Shown piece by piece: positions 49,033 through 59,540 of a DNA stretch of 64,000 nucleotides (positions are counted from its first letter, which is position 1; each line of letters starts with the position of its first letter). The notes under the pieces are model-generated. The model ran no database searches. It had not been told where the DNA came from and saw nothing but the letters and a program-made list of their open reading frames with translations. The translations under genes and the position numbers were made by a program. Source of the stretch: Fidelibacterota bacterium (lineage in GTDB: Bacteria > Fidelibacterota > Marinisomatia > Marinisomatales > Marinisomataceae); contig BPEH01000002.1 of assembly GCA_019654715.1 (NCBI GenBank), positions 1 to 64,000 of the forward strand, written 5' to 3'.

Positions 49033-50488
49033 ATGGTATAAATAAAATAAATAAAGATTGGGATTTTACTATTGGATTAGAAATTCATGTTCAATTGGAT
49101 ACAAATTCTAAGATGTTTAGTTCATGTGAGTATTCTTATGATAAATCAGAAAATTCATTAACATGTCCTACCTCTCTTGGATTGCCTGGAGCTTTGCCAA
49201 CTATTAATGAAAGAGCAATTGATTTTGCAATCAAATTTGGTTTAGCAGTAAAGGGAAGCATTAATTCATCTTTCTCGTTTGCTAGAAAACACTATTTTTA
49301 TCCTGATCTTCCTAAAGGATATCAAATTTCACAATACGAAAAACCAATTGTAACAGGAGGATCAATCCCAATTTGGTGGGATAATAAGAAATATAATATT
49401 GATCTAACACGAGCTCATCTTGAAGAAGATGCAGGAAAATTAACTCACAACCTCTCTAAAGATAAAAGCGAAGTTGACTTTAATAGAAGTGGTGTTCCTT
49501 TAATTGAAATTGTAACAGAACCAGTTATGTCTCATCCTGAACAAGCAAGAGCTTTCATCCAAAGAATTAAACAAGTTGTTAATTATATTCTTATATCTAA
49601 TGCTGAAATGGAACAAGGAAAGTTAAGATGTGATGCAAATATTTCTATTAAGAAGAAAAATTCAAAAAAACTTGGAACAAAAACGGAAATTAAAAACATT
49701 AATTCTTTTAGAAATGTACAAAAAGCAATTGAATCTGAAATAAAAAGACAACATAAATTGTTGATGACTGGAAAATCGGTTAAACAAGCAACTCTTACAT
49801 GGAATAATGAAAAAAATATTGCAGAAGTGATGCGAATCAAAGAAAATGCTGACGATTATAGATACTTTCCTGACCCTGATTTGCCACCAGTAGAAGTTGA
49901 TCAAAAAAGAATTCAATCGATCAAAAAATCACTTCCTCTTCTTCCATTTGACTTAGAAAATAGGTGGATAAAAAATTATAATCTTACATCTATTGAAGCT
50001 ATGACTCTATCCAACACTGCTGAGATTGCATCCTATTTTGAAAAAATGATTTCAGTCAATACAAATCCCAAAGATGCAAATAAATGGATTACAGGAGAAT
50101 TATTTAGACTATTTAATGAAGAAAATAAATTATTTGATAGCAAGAAAATCAGTCCTAAAGATTTATCAGAAATTATATCTTTAGTCAATACGGAAAAAAT
50201 AACAGCGTCTTCTGGAAAAGATATCTTAAGAAAATTATTCCACTCTAAATCATCTCTTAAAAAACAATTCTCAAAGATGGAAAATATACTGATGATTCCA
50301 AAAAAATCAACATTAAAGAGATTGTACAGTCAGTTCTTAAAGAAAATCGAGACGAAGTTTCTAGATTTAGGAATGGGGAAGAAAAATTACTTGGTTATTT
50401 TATAGGAAAGATAATGAAAGTTTCTGGTGGAAAAATAAATCACAAAAAAATTATTGAAGTTCTGAATAAAGAATTAAAGAAAAAATAA
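49029..50488 (+). CDS. gatB: Aspartyl/glutamyl-tRNA amidotransferase subunit B (one frameshift)
   Basis: GatB activates mischarged Glu-tRNA-Gln or Asp-tRNA-Asn for amidation, working with GatA and GatC, which are not in the window. The signatures are DFTIGLEIHVQLDTNSKMFS, LPGALPTINERAIDFAIKFG, FARKHYFYPDLPKGYQISQY, DLTRAHLEEDAGKLTH, FNRSGVPLIEIVTEPVM and DYRYFPDPDLPPVEVD. An indel near 50290 shifts the GatB/Yqey tail domain; reading through gives ENRDEVSRFRNGEEKLLGYF and FIGKIMKVSGGKINHKKI, ending at 50488. Its stop touches that of the convergent rpmB. Confidence 0.94.
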
Positions 50489-50725
50489 TTAGAATTTTCT
50501 TCCTTGAGACACTAAATCTCGAATCACAACATCAATACCTTTTTTATCAATAATTCTTAGTCCCTTTGCAGATACTCTTAAAGTAATAGACTTGTTTAAA
50601 CTATCAACCCAAAAAGTCTTCTTTTGAAGATTAATATCGAATTTTCTACGAGTTTTGTTATGAGCATGACTAACATTGTTACCATGCATAACTTTCTTAC
50701 CTGTAACTTCACAAACTCTTGACAT
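50489..50725 (-). CDS. rpmB: 50S ribosomal protein L28
   Basis: The protein has 78 residues with the family core [40 protein letters not shown] and [20 protein letters not shown]28 is an assembly protein of the large subunit. It is a single gene, divergent from dusB (53 bp between starts) and convergent with gatB with no base between the stop codons. Confidence 0.96.
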   Translation of the reverse strand: MSRVCEVTGKKVMHGNNVSHAHNKTRRKFDINLQKKTFWVDSLNKSITLRVSAKGLRIIDKKGIDVVIRDLVSQGRKF

Positions 50726-50778
50726 TTTTTAACCTTTTTTTGTTTAATTTTATTAAGGTTTGGAAATATAAATCATTT

Positions 50779-51759
50779 ATGACTCATTTCAAAAAAAAAT
50801 TACAAATTGGAAATATTAATATAGACTTCCCTTTCTTCTTAGCTCCTATGGCTGGAGTGACAGATTATGCTTTTAGAGTAATAGCAAAAGAATTCGGTGC
50901 TGGCATAGTATATTCAGAATTTGTCTCTGCACATGGCATTATTAGAAAAAACGAGAAAACTCTCAAAATGATTCAGTTTTCCGATTTCGAAAGACCGATT
51001 GGAATTCAAATATTTGGTGATAGTCCTGAAGTAATGAGAGATGCAGCCAAAGTTGTCTATGAAAAATTTAAACCAAATCTTATTGATATTAATTATGGAT
51101 GTCCAGTACCTAAAGTAACTAAGAAAGGAGCTGGGTCTGCTGCATTAAAAGATTTATGTCTTATGGAAGATATTACTCAAGCAGTCGTAGAATCTGTTCC
51201 AAAAATTCCAGTAACTGTTAAAATGAGAGCTGGATGGAATGCAGAAAAAATAGTTAGTACAGAAGCTGGCATTAAACTTGAAAAAATTGGAGTTAAAGCT
51301 ATTACATTGCACCCAAGAACTACGGTTCAAATGTATAAATCAAAAGCAAACTGGGATTTGATAAAAGAATTAAAAGAAAATGTTGATATTCCAGTCATTG
51401 GAAATGGTGATGTAAGTAGCATTGATGATATAAAAAGAATGTTCAAAACTACAAATTGCGATGGTATTATGATTGGGAGAGCTGCGCTTGGTAATCCTTG
51501 GTTTTTTACTGAAATAAAAAAATATATGAATAATGAAGATCCAAAAGATATTAGCATGAAAGAAAGGTTCGAAGTCTGTCAAAAACATTTAGATTTACTT
51601 GTACAGACTCATGGTGAAGTCATTGGAACAAATAATATGCGAAAACATTTTGGTTGGTACTTTAAAGGATTTAAAGATGCATCGGCATTGCGAAAAAAAT
51701 TAGTTTTAGTAAAGAATTATTCTGAAATGAAAGATATTTTATCTAATATTAGGCACTAA
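50779..51759 (+). CDS. dusB: tRNA-dihydrouridine synthase DusB
   Basis: This FMN enzyme reduces uridines in tRNA D-loops. The TIM-barrel motifs are FFLAPMAGVTDYAFRVIAKE, IGIQIFGDSPEVMRDAA, LIDINYGCPVPKVTKKGAGS (with the active-site Cys in NYGCP), VTVKMRAGWN, ITLHPRTTVQMYKSKANWDL, IPVIGNGDVSSIDDIKRM and DGIMIGRAALGNPWFF. I start at the ATG at 50779 (MTHFKKKLQIG), giving 326 residues. An earlier frame start has no family support. Confidence 0.95.
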   Translation: MTHFKKKLQIGNINIDFPFFLAPMAGVTDYAFRVIAKEFGAGIVYSEFVSAHGIIRKNEKTLKMIQFSDFERPIGIQIFGDSPEVMRDAAKVVYEKFKPNLIDINYGCPVPKVTKKGAGSAALKDLCLMEDITQAVVESVPKIPVTVKMRAGWNAEKIVSTEAGIKLEKIGVKAITLHPRTTVQMYKSKANWDLIKELKENVDIPVIGNGDVSSIDDIKRMFKTTNCDGIMIGRAALGNPWFFTEIKKYMNNEDPKDISMKERFEVCQKHLDLLVQTHGEVIGTNNMRKHFGWYFKGFKDASALRKKLVLVKNYSEMKDILSNIRH

Positions 51760-51788
51760 AAACAAAGGAAAAAATAATAAGGGAAATT

Positions 51789-53413
51789 ATGGACAAAAAT
51801 TTTAAAGCAATTAATGAACCAATACTCGATTTTGAACCAGGTTCAAAGCATAGAGAAGAGCTATTAAAAGAATTAGAACGACAATCAAGTAGACAAGTTG
51901 AGATTCCTGTTATTATTCATGGAAAAGAACACTTCACAGGAAATACAAAGAAATGTGTCAAACCACATGATCATAATCATATCCTTGGTCAAAGCCCTCA
52001 AGCTGGTGAGAAAGAAATAAAAATGACTATTGAGTCATCAATGAAGCTTGGAAATCATGGTCTACTACATCTCTAGAATACAGAGCATCAATTTTCAGAA
52101 AAGTTGCAGATTTAATAGCCGGACCTTATAGATATAAAATCAATGCAGCAGCAATGTTAGATATTGGAAAAAGTATTTTTCAAGCAGAAATTGATGCATC
52201 ATGCGAATTAATTGATTTTTTGAATTTTAACATAGAATATGCTCATAAAATGCATGGAGTTTTTCAACCATTCTCCCCTTCTGAGATGGATAATTCATTA
52301 GAATTTAGACCTCTTGAAGGATTTGTATTTGCAATAGCTCCATTTAATTTCTTCAGTATTGGTGGAAATCTTGCCGCTGCACCTGCTTTACTTGGGAATA
52401 CAGCAATATGGAAACCAGCAAGTAGTGCCATTTATTCATCTTATTATATTATGAAACTTTATAAAGAAGCTGGACTTCCTGATGGAGTTATCAATTTTCT
52501 TCCAGGATCTGGAGCAGAAATTGGAAACGAAGTTTTAAATCATAGAGACTTGGCTGGTATTCATTTTACCGGATCTACAGAAACATTTAGATCAATATGG
52601 AAAACAGTATCTAATAATATAGAAAATTATAAAACTATCCAAAACTTGTTGGTGAAACAGGGGGAAAAAGATTTTTGTATAGCACATGAATCTGCAAATA
52701 TGATCCCTTAGTAACTGGAATGATTAGAGGAGCATTTGAGTATCAAGGACAAAAATGTTCAGCAATGTCTAGGGCTTATCTTCCTAAAAATCAATGGGAT
52801 GAAATTAAAGAAAACTAGTCACAGAAGTTGCAACCATTGATGTTGGACCGCCTGAAAATTTAAAAAACTTTGTTAATGCTGTAATCGATGAAAATGCTTT
52901 TGATAAAATTGCTTCTTATGTTGATTTTGCTAATATGCAGATGATTGTGATGTTTTATGTGGAGGCACATATGATAAATCAAAAGGATATTTTATTCAAC
53001 CTACTGTTATTGTAACAACGAATCCTCACTTTAAAACTTTTGAAGAAGAAATTTTTGGACCGGTGCTTACAATTTATGTTTATGACAATGATAAATGGTC
53101 AGAAACATTAGATCTCATTGATAATACTTCTCCTTTTGCATTAACGGGGTGTGTTTTCTCAGAAGACAAAGCTATTGCTGAAGAAGTAAATCAACATTGA
53201 GATTTGCAGCTGGAATTTCTATATCAATGATAAACCAACAGGTGCAGTTGTTGGTCAACAACCATTTGGAGGAAGCAGAGCATCTGGCACAAATGACAAA
53301 GCTGGATCAATGCTAAATCTATTAAGATGGACTTCACCAAGGACTATCAAAGAAACTTTGAACCTCCAGTAAAATATCAATACCCATTCATGGACGAACA
53401 TGAAGATTCATGA
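51789..53413 (+). CDS. 1-pyrroline-5-carboxylate dehydrogenase, ALDH4-like (many frameshifts)
   Basis: This enzyme oxidises glutamate semialdehyde to glutamate in proline catabolism. The N-terminal part (NEPILDFEPGSKHREELLKE, VKPHDHNHILGQ) and LEYRASIFRKVADLIAGPYR match the ALDH4 / mitochondrial-type P5CDH. Further parts are GFVFAIAPFNFFSIGGNLAA, the NAD loop region HFTGSTETFR and the catalytic Cys in FEYQGQKCSAMSRAYLP. The C-terminal FGGSRASGTNDKAGS segment is typical. At least six indels fall between 52070 and 53360. No proline dehydrogenase gene is seen here. It overlaps sucC by 14 nt. Confidence 0.88.
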
Positions 53414-54555
53414 ATATCAAGCAAAAGAAATTCTAGAAAAATTTGATATTCCGATTTAAAGAGGTTACCCTCTAGAAACAAATCAGATATCAATTCTACT
53501 ATCAAAAGAGTTCAAGAAAACTTTGACACTGAAGCAGTAATTGTTAAAGCACAAGTTCATGCTGGGGAAGAGGCAAAGGTGGTGGAGTAAAATATTGTGC
53601 AAATTATGAAATGCTCAAAATGCAGCAATAGTATTTTAGGAATGAATCTCATTACACATCAAACCGTCCTGAAGGTAAAAAAGTGAATAAAATACTTATT
53701 ACTGAAGCTTTGGATATTAAAAAAGAGTATTATTTTGCTATCACATTTGATCGTTCAAAAAATTGTGATGTATTGATTGTATCAGATGAAGGTGGTGTTA
53801 TATTGAAGAAGTTGCACAATTCACCAGAAAAAATTATAAGGGTGGATTAATGACTCAGAAAATTCTCTTTTAAATGGAATTAATGAGATTATTTCAAAAC
53901 TTTCATTAGAAAAGTATCAAAATCAAATTGAAGACATCTTTAGAAAACTATATAGATGTTATTATGAATCAGATTGTTCTTTGTTAGAAATTAATCCACT
54001 TGTTATTACTACAGATGATGATGTTATTGCACTTGATGCTAAAGTAATATTGACTCTAATGCTCTTTTTAGACATCCTGAAATCAAATCATACCGAGATA
54101 AATCAGAAGAAAATCCGCTAGAACTGAAAGCGTCTGAATATGGACTAAATTATATTAAACTTGATGGCAATGTAGGATGTATGGTTAATGGTGCCGGATT
54201 AGCCATGGCAACTATGGATATAATAAAACATTATGGAGGTGAACCAGCAAATTTCTTAGATGTTGGTGGTGCTGCTAATGTAGAAACTATTAAAAATGGA
54301 TTTAAGATTATTCTATCTGATCTAATGTAAAATCGATTCTAATTAATATCTTTGGTGGAATTGTACGATGTGATAGAGTTGCAAATGGAGTCATTCAGGC
54401 TGTTAAAGAATTGGATTTTGGGTGCTTCCGTTGTTGTAAGACTTCAAGGAACAAATGCTGATTTGGCTAAAAAAATACTTGATGATTCTGGTATTAATAT
54501 AATTAGTGCTGAAACAATAAACGAAGCTGCTAAAAAAGCAGTGGAGGCAGTGTAA
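53400..54555 (+). CDS. sucC: Succinate-CoA ligase beta subunit (many frameshifts)
   Basis: SucC is the ATP-grasp subunit that makes succinate and ATP or GTP from succinyl-CoA. The start [19 protein letters not shown] is canonical. Later blocks are [70 protein letters not shown] with GGAAN, and [20 protein letters not shown]. About eight indels fall between 53450 and 54420, so no long single frame exists before the last 67 codons. It overlaps the P5CDH end, and its TAA shares a base with the sucD ATG. Confidence 0.88.
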
Positions 54556-55430
54556 TGTCAATACTTTTAGATAAGAATACAAATATTTTGGTACAAGGAA
54601 TCACTGGATCTGAAGGCCTCTTTCATACTGAACAAATGCTTAACTATAATGCGAAAGTATTGTGTGGAGTTACTCCAGGAAAAGGTGGACAAGTAGTTAC
54701 AAAAAATCAATTACCTGTTTTTAACTCAATTAAAGATGCAAAAAAACAATTTGATATTCATCCCACTACTATTTTTGTTCCTCCAAAATTTGCAGCAGAT
54801 GCAATAATTGAAGCCATTGAAGAAAATATCAAATTAATAGTATGTATTTCTGAAGGGATACCTGTTAGAGATATGATTGAGGTAAAAAATATGCTTAATA
54901 AATCTTCTAGCATACTAATAGGACCAAATTGTCCAGGCATTATTACTGCAGAAGAATCAAAAATTGGTATTACTCCTGGTTTTATTTGTAAAAAAGGATC
55001 CATAGGAATTTTATCCCGATCTGGAACATTAACATATGAAGCTATCGACCAAGTTGTTAATATAGGACTTGGACTAACAACAGCAGTAGGAATTGGTGGT
55101 GATTCAGTAATTGGTTCAAGTATGATTGATATTCTAAAACACTTTGATGCAGATGAAGAAACAAAAGGAATTGTTATGATTGGAGAAATAGGTGGTAATA
55201 TGGAAAATGAAGCTGCAAAATGGATAAAAGATAACATGAATAAACCAGTGGTTTCCTTTATTGCTGGTCAAACAGCTCCAAAAGGAAAAAGAATGGGTCA
55301 CGCAGGTGCTATCATATCAGAAGGATCAGAAACTGCTGAAGCAAAAATTACCATATTGAAAGAATGTGGGGTTACAATTTCGAATACCGTATCAGAAATT
55401 GGAAGTACTATGAAAAGAATAATAGGATAA
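54555..55430 (+). CDS. sucD: Succinate-CoA ligase alpha subunit
   Basis: SucD binds CoA and carries the phosphohistidine. The motifs are VQGITGSEGLFHTEQMLNYN, GVTPGKGGQVVTKNQLPVFN, IFVPPKFAADAIIEAIEENI, IGPNCPGIITAEESKIGITP, GILSRSGTLTYEAIDQV, VGIGGDSVIGSSMIDILKHF and the catalytic His in GKRMGHAGAIISEG. It has 291 residues with an undamaged frame, unlike sucC. It is the second gene of the sucCD pair. Confidence 0.96.
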   Translation: MSILLDKNTNILVQGITGSEGLFHTEQMLNYNAKVLCGVTPGKGGQVVTKNQLPVFNSIKDAKKQFDIHPTTIFVPPKFAADAIIEAIEENIKLIVCISEGIPVRDMIEVKNMLNKSSSILIGPNCPGIITAEESKIGITPGFICKKGSIGILSRSGTLTYEAIDQVVNIGLGLTTAVGIGGDSVIGSSMIDILKHFDADEETKGIVMIGEIGGNMENEAAKWIKDNMNKPVVSFIAGQTAPKGKRMGHAGAIISEGSETAEAKITILKECGVTISNTVSEIGSTMKRIIG

Positions 55431-55433
55431 TCA

Positions 55434-55834
55434 ATGAATCAAACACTAGCAATTATAAAACCAGATGCAATGAAAAAAGATAATATGAATAATATCAAAG
55501 AAGATATTATAGACAATGGATTTAGCATTCTAAAAGAAAAAACGTTGTTGCTTACAGATAAACAGGCATGTTCTTTTATGATATTCATAAAGAAAAACCA
55601 TTTTTTGATGAATTAGTAGAGTTTATGACATCATATGAATGTCATGTGATGATATTAGAGAAAGAAAATGCTGTAGAAGAATGGCGTAAGCTCATGGGAG
55701 CAACAGATTCACAAAAAGCTGAGATTGGAACTATAAGAAATAAATATGGAACGGATGTATCTATGAATGCTACGCATGGTTCAGATAGTAATGAAAACGC
55801 AATAAAAGAAATCAACTTCTTCTTCAATGACTAA
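55434..55834 (+). CDS. ndk: Nucleoside diphosphate kinase (one frameshift)
   Basis: NDK equalises nucleoside triphosphate pools through a phosphohistidine. The start MNQTLAIIKPDAMKKDNM is the family N-terminus. After an indel near 55565 the frame continues GMFFYDIHKEKPFFDELVEF, MTSYECHVMILEKENAVEEW, RKLMGATDSQKAEIGTIRNK and the active-site His in NATHGSDSNENAIKEINFFF. Restored length is about 133 residues, normal. It lies 3 nt after sucD and overlaps the next gene by 8 nt. Confidence 0.93.
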
Positions 55835-56204
55835 ATACATTACACTACTACTTCTGATGACTATATGCTATGCACAAGAATCTAGCGATGCATGGCTTGA
55901 TATTACTTTAGAAGAAGATAAGACACCTCAAAATGTAGAATCAAATATAGTAGATAAAGATGACAATATATATTTCATTATACAAGTTGCTGCAAGAAAA
56001 AATTTTCCTGAAGCTATTGATGTAGTTAAGAAACTCAATGAAATTGGCTTTGATGCATTTATTCAAAAAAATGATACCAATCCAGATGCAAGATATAGAA
56101 TCCGTTATGGAAATTTCTCCTCTAGAGAAGATGCTTCTAAAACAGCAGATATTATCAAAGAAAAACTAGGATATGACTGTTGGATTAATCAAGTAGAATT
56201 ATAA
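55827..56204 (+). CDS. Small secreted SPOR-domain protein
   Basis: The protein has 125 residues. A signal peptide (MTKYITLLLLMTICYAQ) is followed by an acidic linker and a C-terminal SPOR domain (IYFIIQVAARKNFPEAIDVV to CWINQVEL). SPOR domains bind peptidoglycan lacking stem peptides at division sites. It overlaps the ndk end by 8 nt and lies 56 nt before rpmF. It is the second SPOR protein in the window. Confidence 0.8.
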   Translation: MTKYITLLLLMTICYAQESSDAWLDITLEEDKTPQNVESNIVDKDDNIYFIIQVAARKNFPEAIDVVKKLNEIGFDAFIQKNDTNPDARYRIRYGNFSSREDASKTADIIKEKLGYDCWINQVEL

Positions 56205-56260
56205 AAATTATTTTAATTCAAACATTTATTTGTTTATATTGGCGCTGATTAAGGAAAAAA

Positions 56261-56437
56261 ATGTTACCAAAAAAGAGACAATCAAAAACGAGGTCAAAAA
56301 AGAGAAGAACTCATTATAAATCTTCACTAGTACGTACTGTCAAGTGTAAGAATACAGGTGAAGAACACTTGCCTCATCATGCATACTATCATGACGGAAT
56401 TCTTTATTATAAAGGAAAACCTGTCGATCAAGAATAA
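56261..56437 (+). CDS. rpmF: 50S ribosomal protein L32
   Basis: This 58-residue protein starts MLPKKRQSKTRSKKRRTHYK, the basic L32 N-terminus (MAVPKRK.SKSR..-RR.H in most bacteria), followed by CKNTGEEHLPHHAYYHDGIL and YYKGKPVDQE. AAGGA lies 6 nt upstream. Only one Cys remains of the zinc-ribbon type, so it is the Cys-poor form. It heads the fatty-acid genes, a classic rpmF-fab linkage, and its TAA overlaps the fabD start. Confidence 0.92.
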   Translation: MLPKKRQSKTRSKKRRTHYKSSLVRTVKCKNTGEEHLPHHAYYHDGILYYKGKPVDQE

Positions 56438-57347
56438 TGGATTGTTGTTTTATCTTTTTCAGGACAAGGTTCACACCGTCCTGGCATGGGAATAAATCTC
56501 TATAAACACTCTTCAATAGCAAAATCAAAAATTGATTTAGCTGACTTTAGTGTTGGGTTATAAAATATCTCAAATTATGTTTGATGATAATGAACCTGTT
56601 TTAAAAAAAACAATTAATGCCCAAGTAGCAATTTATATTCATTCATGTATTTTATTTGATATTATAAGAGAGAGTAAATACAACCCTGTTGCAGTTGCTG
56701 GACATAGTTTAGGTGAGTTTTCAGCGTTATATGCAAATGGAACATATAATTTTGAAGATGGATTAGAAATTGTCAAAACACGTGCACAGGCAATGCATCA
56801 ATGCGAAACCAATAATAAAGGTAAAATGAGTGCGGTAATGGGTCTTAGTAAAGAAACAATCTCTCAAATATGCAATAATAGTGATACACAAGTTGCTAAC
56901 ATTAATTCTGATCAACAAATTGTTATTTCTGGATCAGATATATCCGTTGAAGAAATTTCTAATGAATTAAAGTCTTTAGGAGCAAAACGTATTATTCCAT
57001 TAAATGTGAGTGGTGCATTCCATTCAAAATTAATGTCCGAAGCAAAACCAAAATTAAGAGATATTATTGCAGAAAAAATATTCCAAACTCCTCACTGCCC
57101 TATTGTTTCAAATTATGATGCAAAAGACAAAACAAATACTGATGAAATAAAACATGCTTTAATTGAACAGATTGATAATACGGTACTCTGGCTTGAAAGT
57201 GTTAAACAACTTGGAAACATTAATAATAATTTCATTGAGATAGGCCCAAAGAAAGTTTTAACCGGATTAATAAAAAAAATAAATGAATCATTTCATATCT
57301 CTAGTTTTAATTCTTATAATGATACTAAACAATTATTAAATGTTTAA
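56437..57347 (+). CDS. fabD: Malonyl-CoA:ACP transacylase FabD (frameshifts near the start)
   Basis: FabD loads malonyl groups onto ACP. After the probable ATG at 56437 a shift leads into IVVLSFSGQGSHRPGMGINL. A second shift near 56560 leads to LGYKISQIMFDDNEPVLKKT. The catalytic Ser is in VAVAGHSLGEFSALYANGTY. Then come NKGKMSAVMGLSKETI and the active-site His region NVSGAFHSKLMSEAKPKLRD, with FIEIGPKKVLTGLIKK at the end. Restored length is about 303 residues. It overlaps fabG by 8 nt. Confidence 0.93.
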
Positions 57348-58070
57348 ATATTCAAATAAAACTGCTGTTGTAACAGGAGCATCCAGAGGTATTGGAAAGG
57401 AAATTGCAACAACTTTAGCAGACAATGGAATACAAGTAATTGGTATTGCAACTTCTGAAAAATCACTGGATACAATTAGAGATATAAACAATATCATTCC
57501 TTTTTGCTGTGATATATCAGATGAAAAATCTATTGAAGATTTATATACTTTTGTCACAGAACATTCTAGCAACATTGATATCTTAGTTAATAATGCTGGA
57601 ATTCATATGGATAACATTCTGTTAAGAATGCAAACAGAAGAATGGAAAAAAGTATTAGATGTAAACCTGAATGGACCTTTTTATTTAACAAAAATATTAT
57701 TGAAAAATATGGTAAAAAATAAAAAAGGTAGGATAATTAATATATCGTCTATTTCAGGAACTGATGGCAATAAAGGACAAAGCAATTATTCTGCTTCTAA
57801 AGGCGGATTATTAGCATTTACAAAATCCCTTGCAAAAGAAGTAGGAAAACGCAATATAACTGTAAATTGTATCGCTCCAGGAATTATTGAGACTGATATG
57901 ATCTCTGACTTGAGTGATATAGTAAAAAAAGCTATTTGCAAAGAATTCCATTAAAAAAATTTGGAAAACCAGAAGATATTAGCAAAATGATTTTGTTTTT
58001 ATGTTCTGATGAAGCTAGTTATATTACTGGTCAAACATTTTATATTGATGGTGGAATGTCATTAAACTAA
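57340..58070 (+). CDS. fabG: 3-oxoacyl-ACP reductase FabG (one frameshift)
   Basis: This NADPH-dependent short-chain dehydrogenase has the cofactor loop KTAVVTGASRGIGKEIATTL, the NNAG motif in IDILVNNAGIHMDNILLRMQ, the catalytic Ser-Tyr-Lys set IINISSISGTDGNKGQSNYS and ASKGGLLAFTKSLAKEVGKR, and NITVNCIAPGIIETDM. A frame change near 57945 joins to FGKPEDISKMILFLCSDEAS and YITGQTFYIDGGMSLN. Restored length is about 243 residues. It is followed by acpP after 14 nt. Confidence 0.94.
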
Positions 58071-58084
58071 TTAGGAGTTAGAAT

Positions 58085-58318
58085 ATGTCATCAAATGATA
58101 AAGTAAAAAATATAGTTGTTGATAAGTTAGGCGTTGAGGAATCAAGAGTTGTACCTGAAGCGAATTTTCTTGATGACTTAGGTGCAGATTCACTAGATAT
58201 CGTCGAATTAATTATGGAATTTGAAGAAGAATTCGATATAGAAATTCCTGATGAAGATGCAGAAACAATTACTACTGTCGGTGCAGCACTAGACTATATC
58301 GATAAACACACTAGCTAA
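58085..58318 (+). CDS. acpP: Acyl carrier protein
   Basis: This 77-residue acidic four-helix protein carries the phosphopantetheine site Ser in [20 protein letters not shown]. The flanking VPEANFLDD and [20 protein letters not shown] are canonical. TTAGGAGTTAGAAT stands before the ATG as a ribosome-binding site. It lies between fabG and fabF in the standard order. Confidence 0.97.
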   Translation: MSSNDKVKNIVVDKLGVEESRVVPEANFLDDLGADSLDIVELIMEFEEEFDIEIPDEDAETITTVGAALDYIDKHTS

Positions 58319-58320
58319 TC

Positions 58321-59538
58321 TTGGAAAATAGAGTTGTCATTACTGGGGAAGGTAGCATTTCCCCGTTAGGTCTTTCATCACAATCCTTGTGGGATAATTT
58401 AATTGGTGGCGTATCTGGAATTAGATTAATAAAACAATTTGATACAGAAAATTTAAGTGTAAAAATTGCTGGAGAAATTTCCGATTTTAATCCTTCTGAA
58501 TTTTTTGACCGTAAACAAGAAAGAAAGCTTGATCGGTATACTATGTTTGCACTCGTTGCAGCTGAAGAAGCAATCAAACAATCAGGAATTGACTCTTCAG
58601 AAGCTGGTGTAATTCTTGGTGTTGGGATTGGTGGTATGCATACTCTTGAAGAACAACATTCAAGAGTTGAGAATCGAGGGCAACGTGGTGTATCACCACA
58701 ATTTATTCCAAAGATGATAGCCAATATTGCTGGAAGTCAAATTGCCATAAAATATGGATTTCATGGACCAAATTATGCAGTTACCACTGCATGTTCATCA
58801 GCAACCGATGCGATTGGGATGGCATATCAGCTTATTCAATCTGGACAGACTAATGTAGTCATCTCTGGTGGATGTGAAGCAGGAATTACCCCATTAACTC
58901 TTTCAGGGTTTGCTAATATGAAAGCTTTGTCTACACAAAATGATAATCCAACTGAGGCATCTAAACCATTTGATAAAAATAGAGATGGATTCATACTATC
59001 TGAGGGTGCAGGAATCTTAGTGTTGGAATCTTTAGAGCATGCAGAAAAAGAAATGCAACTATTTTAGGTGAAATTGTAGGATATGGATGTACAAATGACG
59101 CCTATCATGTTACCCAGCCAGACAATGATAGCAAAAGCGCAACAAAAGCAATTAATCTTGCTTAGAAAATAGCAATCTTAATCCTGCTGATATCGACTAT
59201 ATTAATGCTCACGGTACTTCCACATATTATAATGATATGTTAGAAACTCAAGCAATTAAACAAGCCTTTGGAAATCATGCAGAACAATTATTAGTCAGCT
59301 CAACAAAATCGATGACAGGTCATTTGTTAGGGCTGCGGGGCTATTAAAGGCAATCGCATGTATTCATGCATTAAATCAAGGAATTATCCCCCCTACCATC
59401 AATTATAACACTCCTGATCCTGAATGTGATTTAAACTATGTCCCAAATAAGCATGTGAAAAAAGACATTAATATTGCAATGAGTAATTCTTTTGGGTTTG
59501 GTGGTCATAATTCTGTGTTAATATTTAAGAAATTCTAA
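58321..59538 (+). CDS. fabF: 3-oxoacyl-ACP synthase II FabF (frameshifts)
   Basis: This condensing enzyme elongates acyl-ACP. The start is a TTG at 58321 ([20 protein letters not shown]), 2 nt after acpP. The catalytic Cys is in [20 protein letters not shown], and [20 protein letters not shown] follows. The two active-site His are in [17 protein letters not shown] and [10 protein letters not shown], read in shifted frames; the tail [15 protein letters not shown] closes it. Indels near 59060, 59165 and 59330 break it. Restored length is about 406 residues. It ends 2 nt before the stop of the convergent isomerase. Confidence 0.93.
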
Positions 59539-59540
59539 AT

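Noticed and set aside
50726-50778. Strong divergent promoters between rpmB and dusB
   Set aside because: Only AT-rich sequence with several weak box pairs; none is clear enough to assign.
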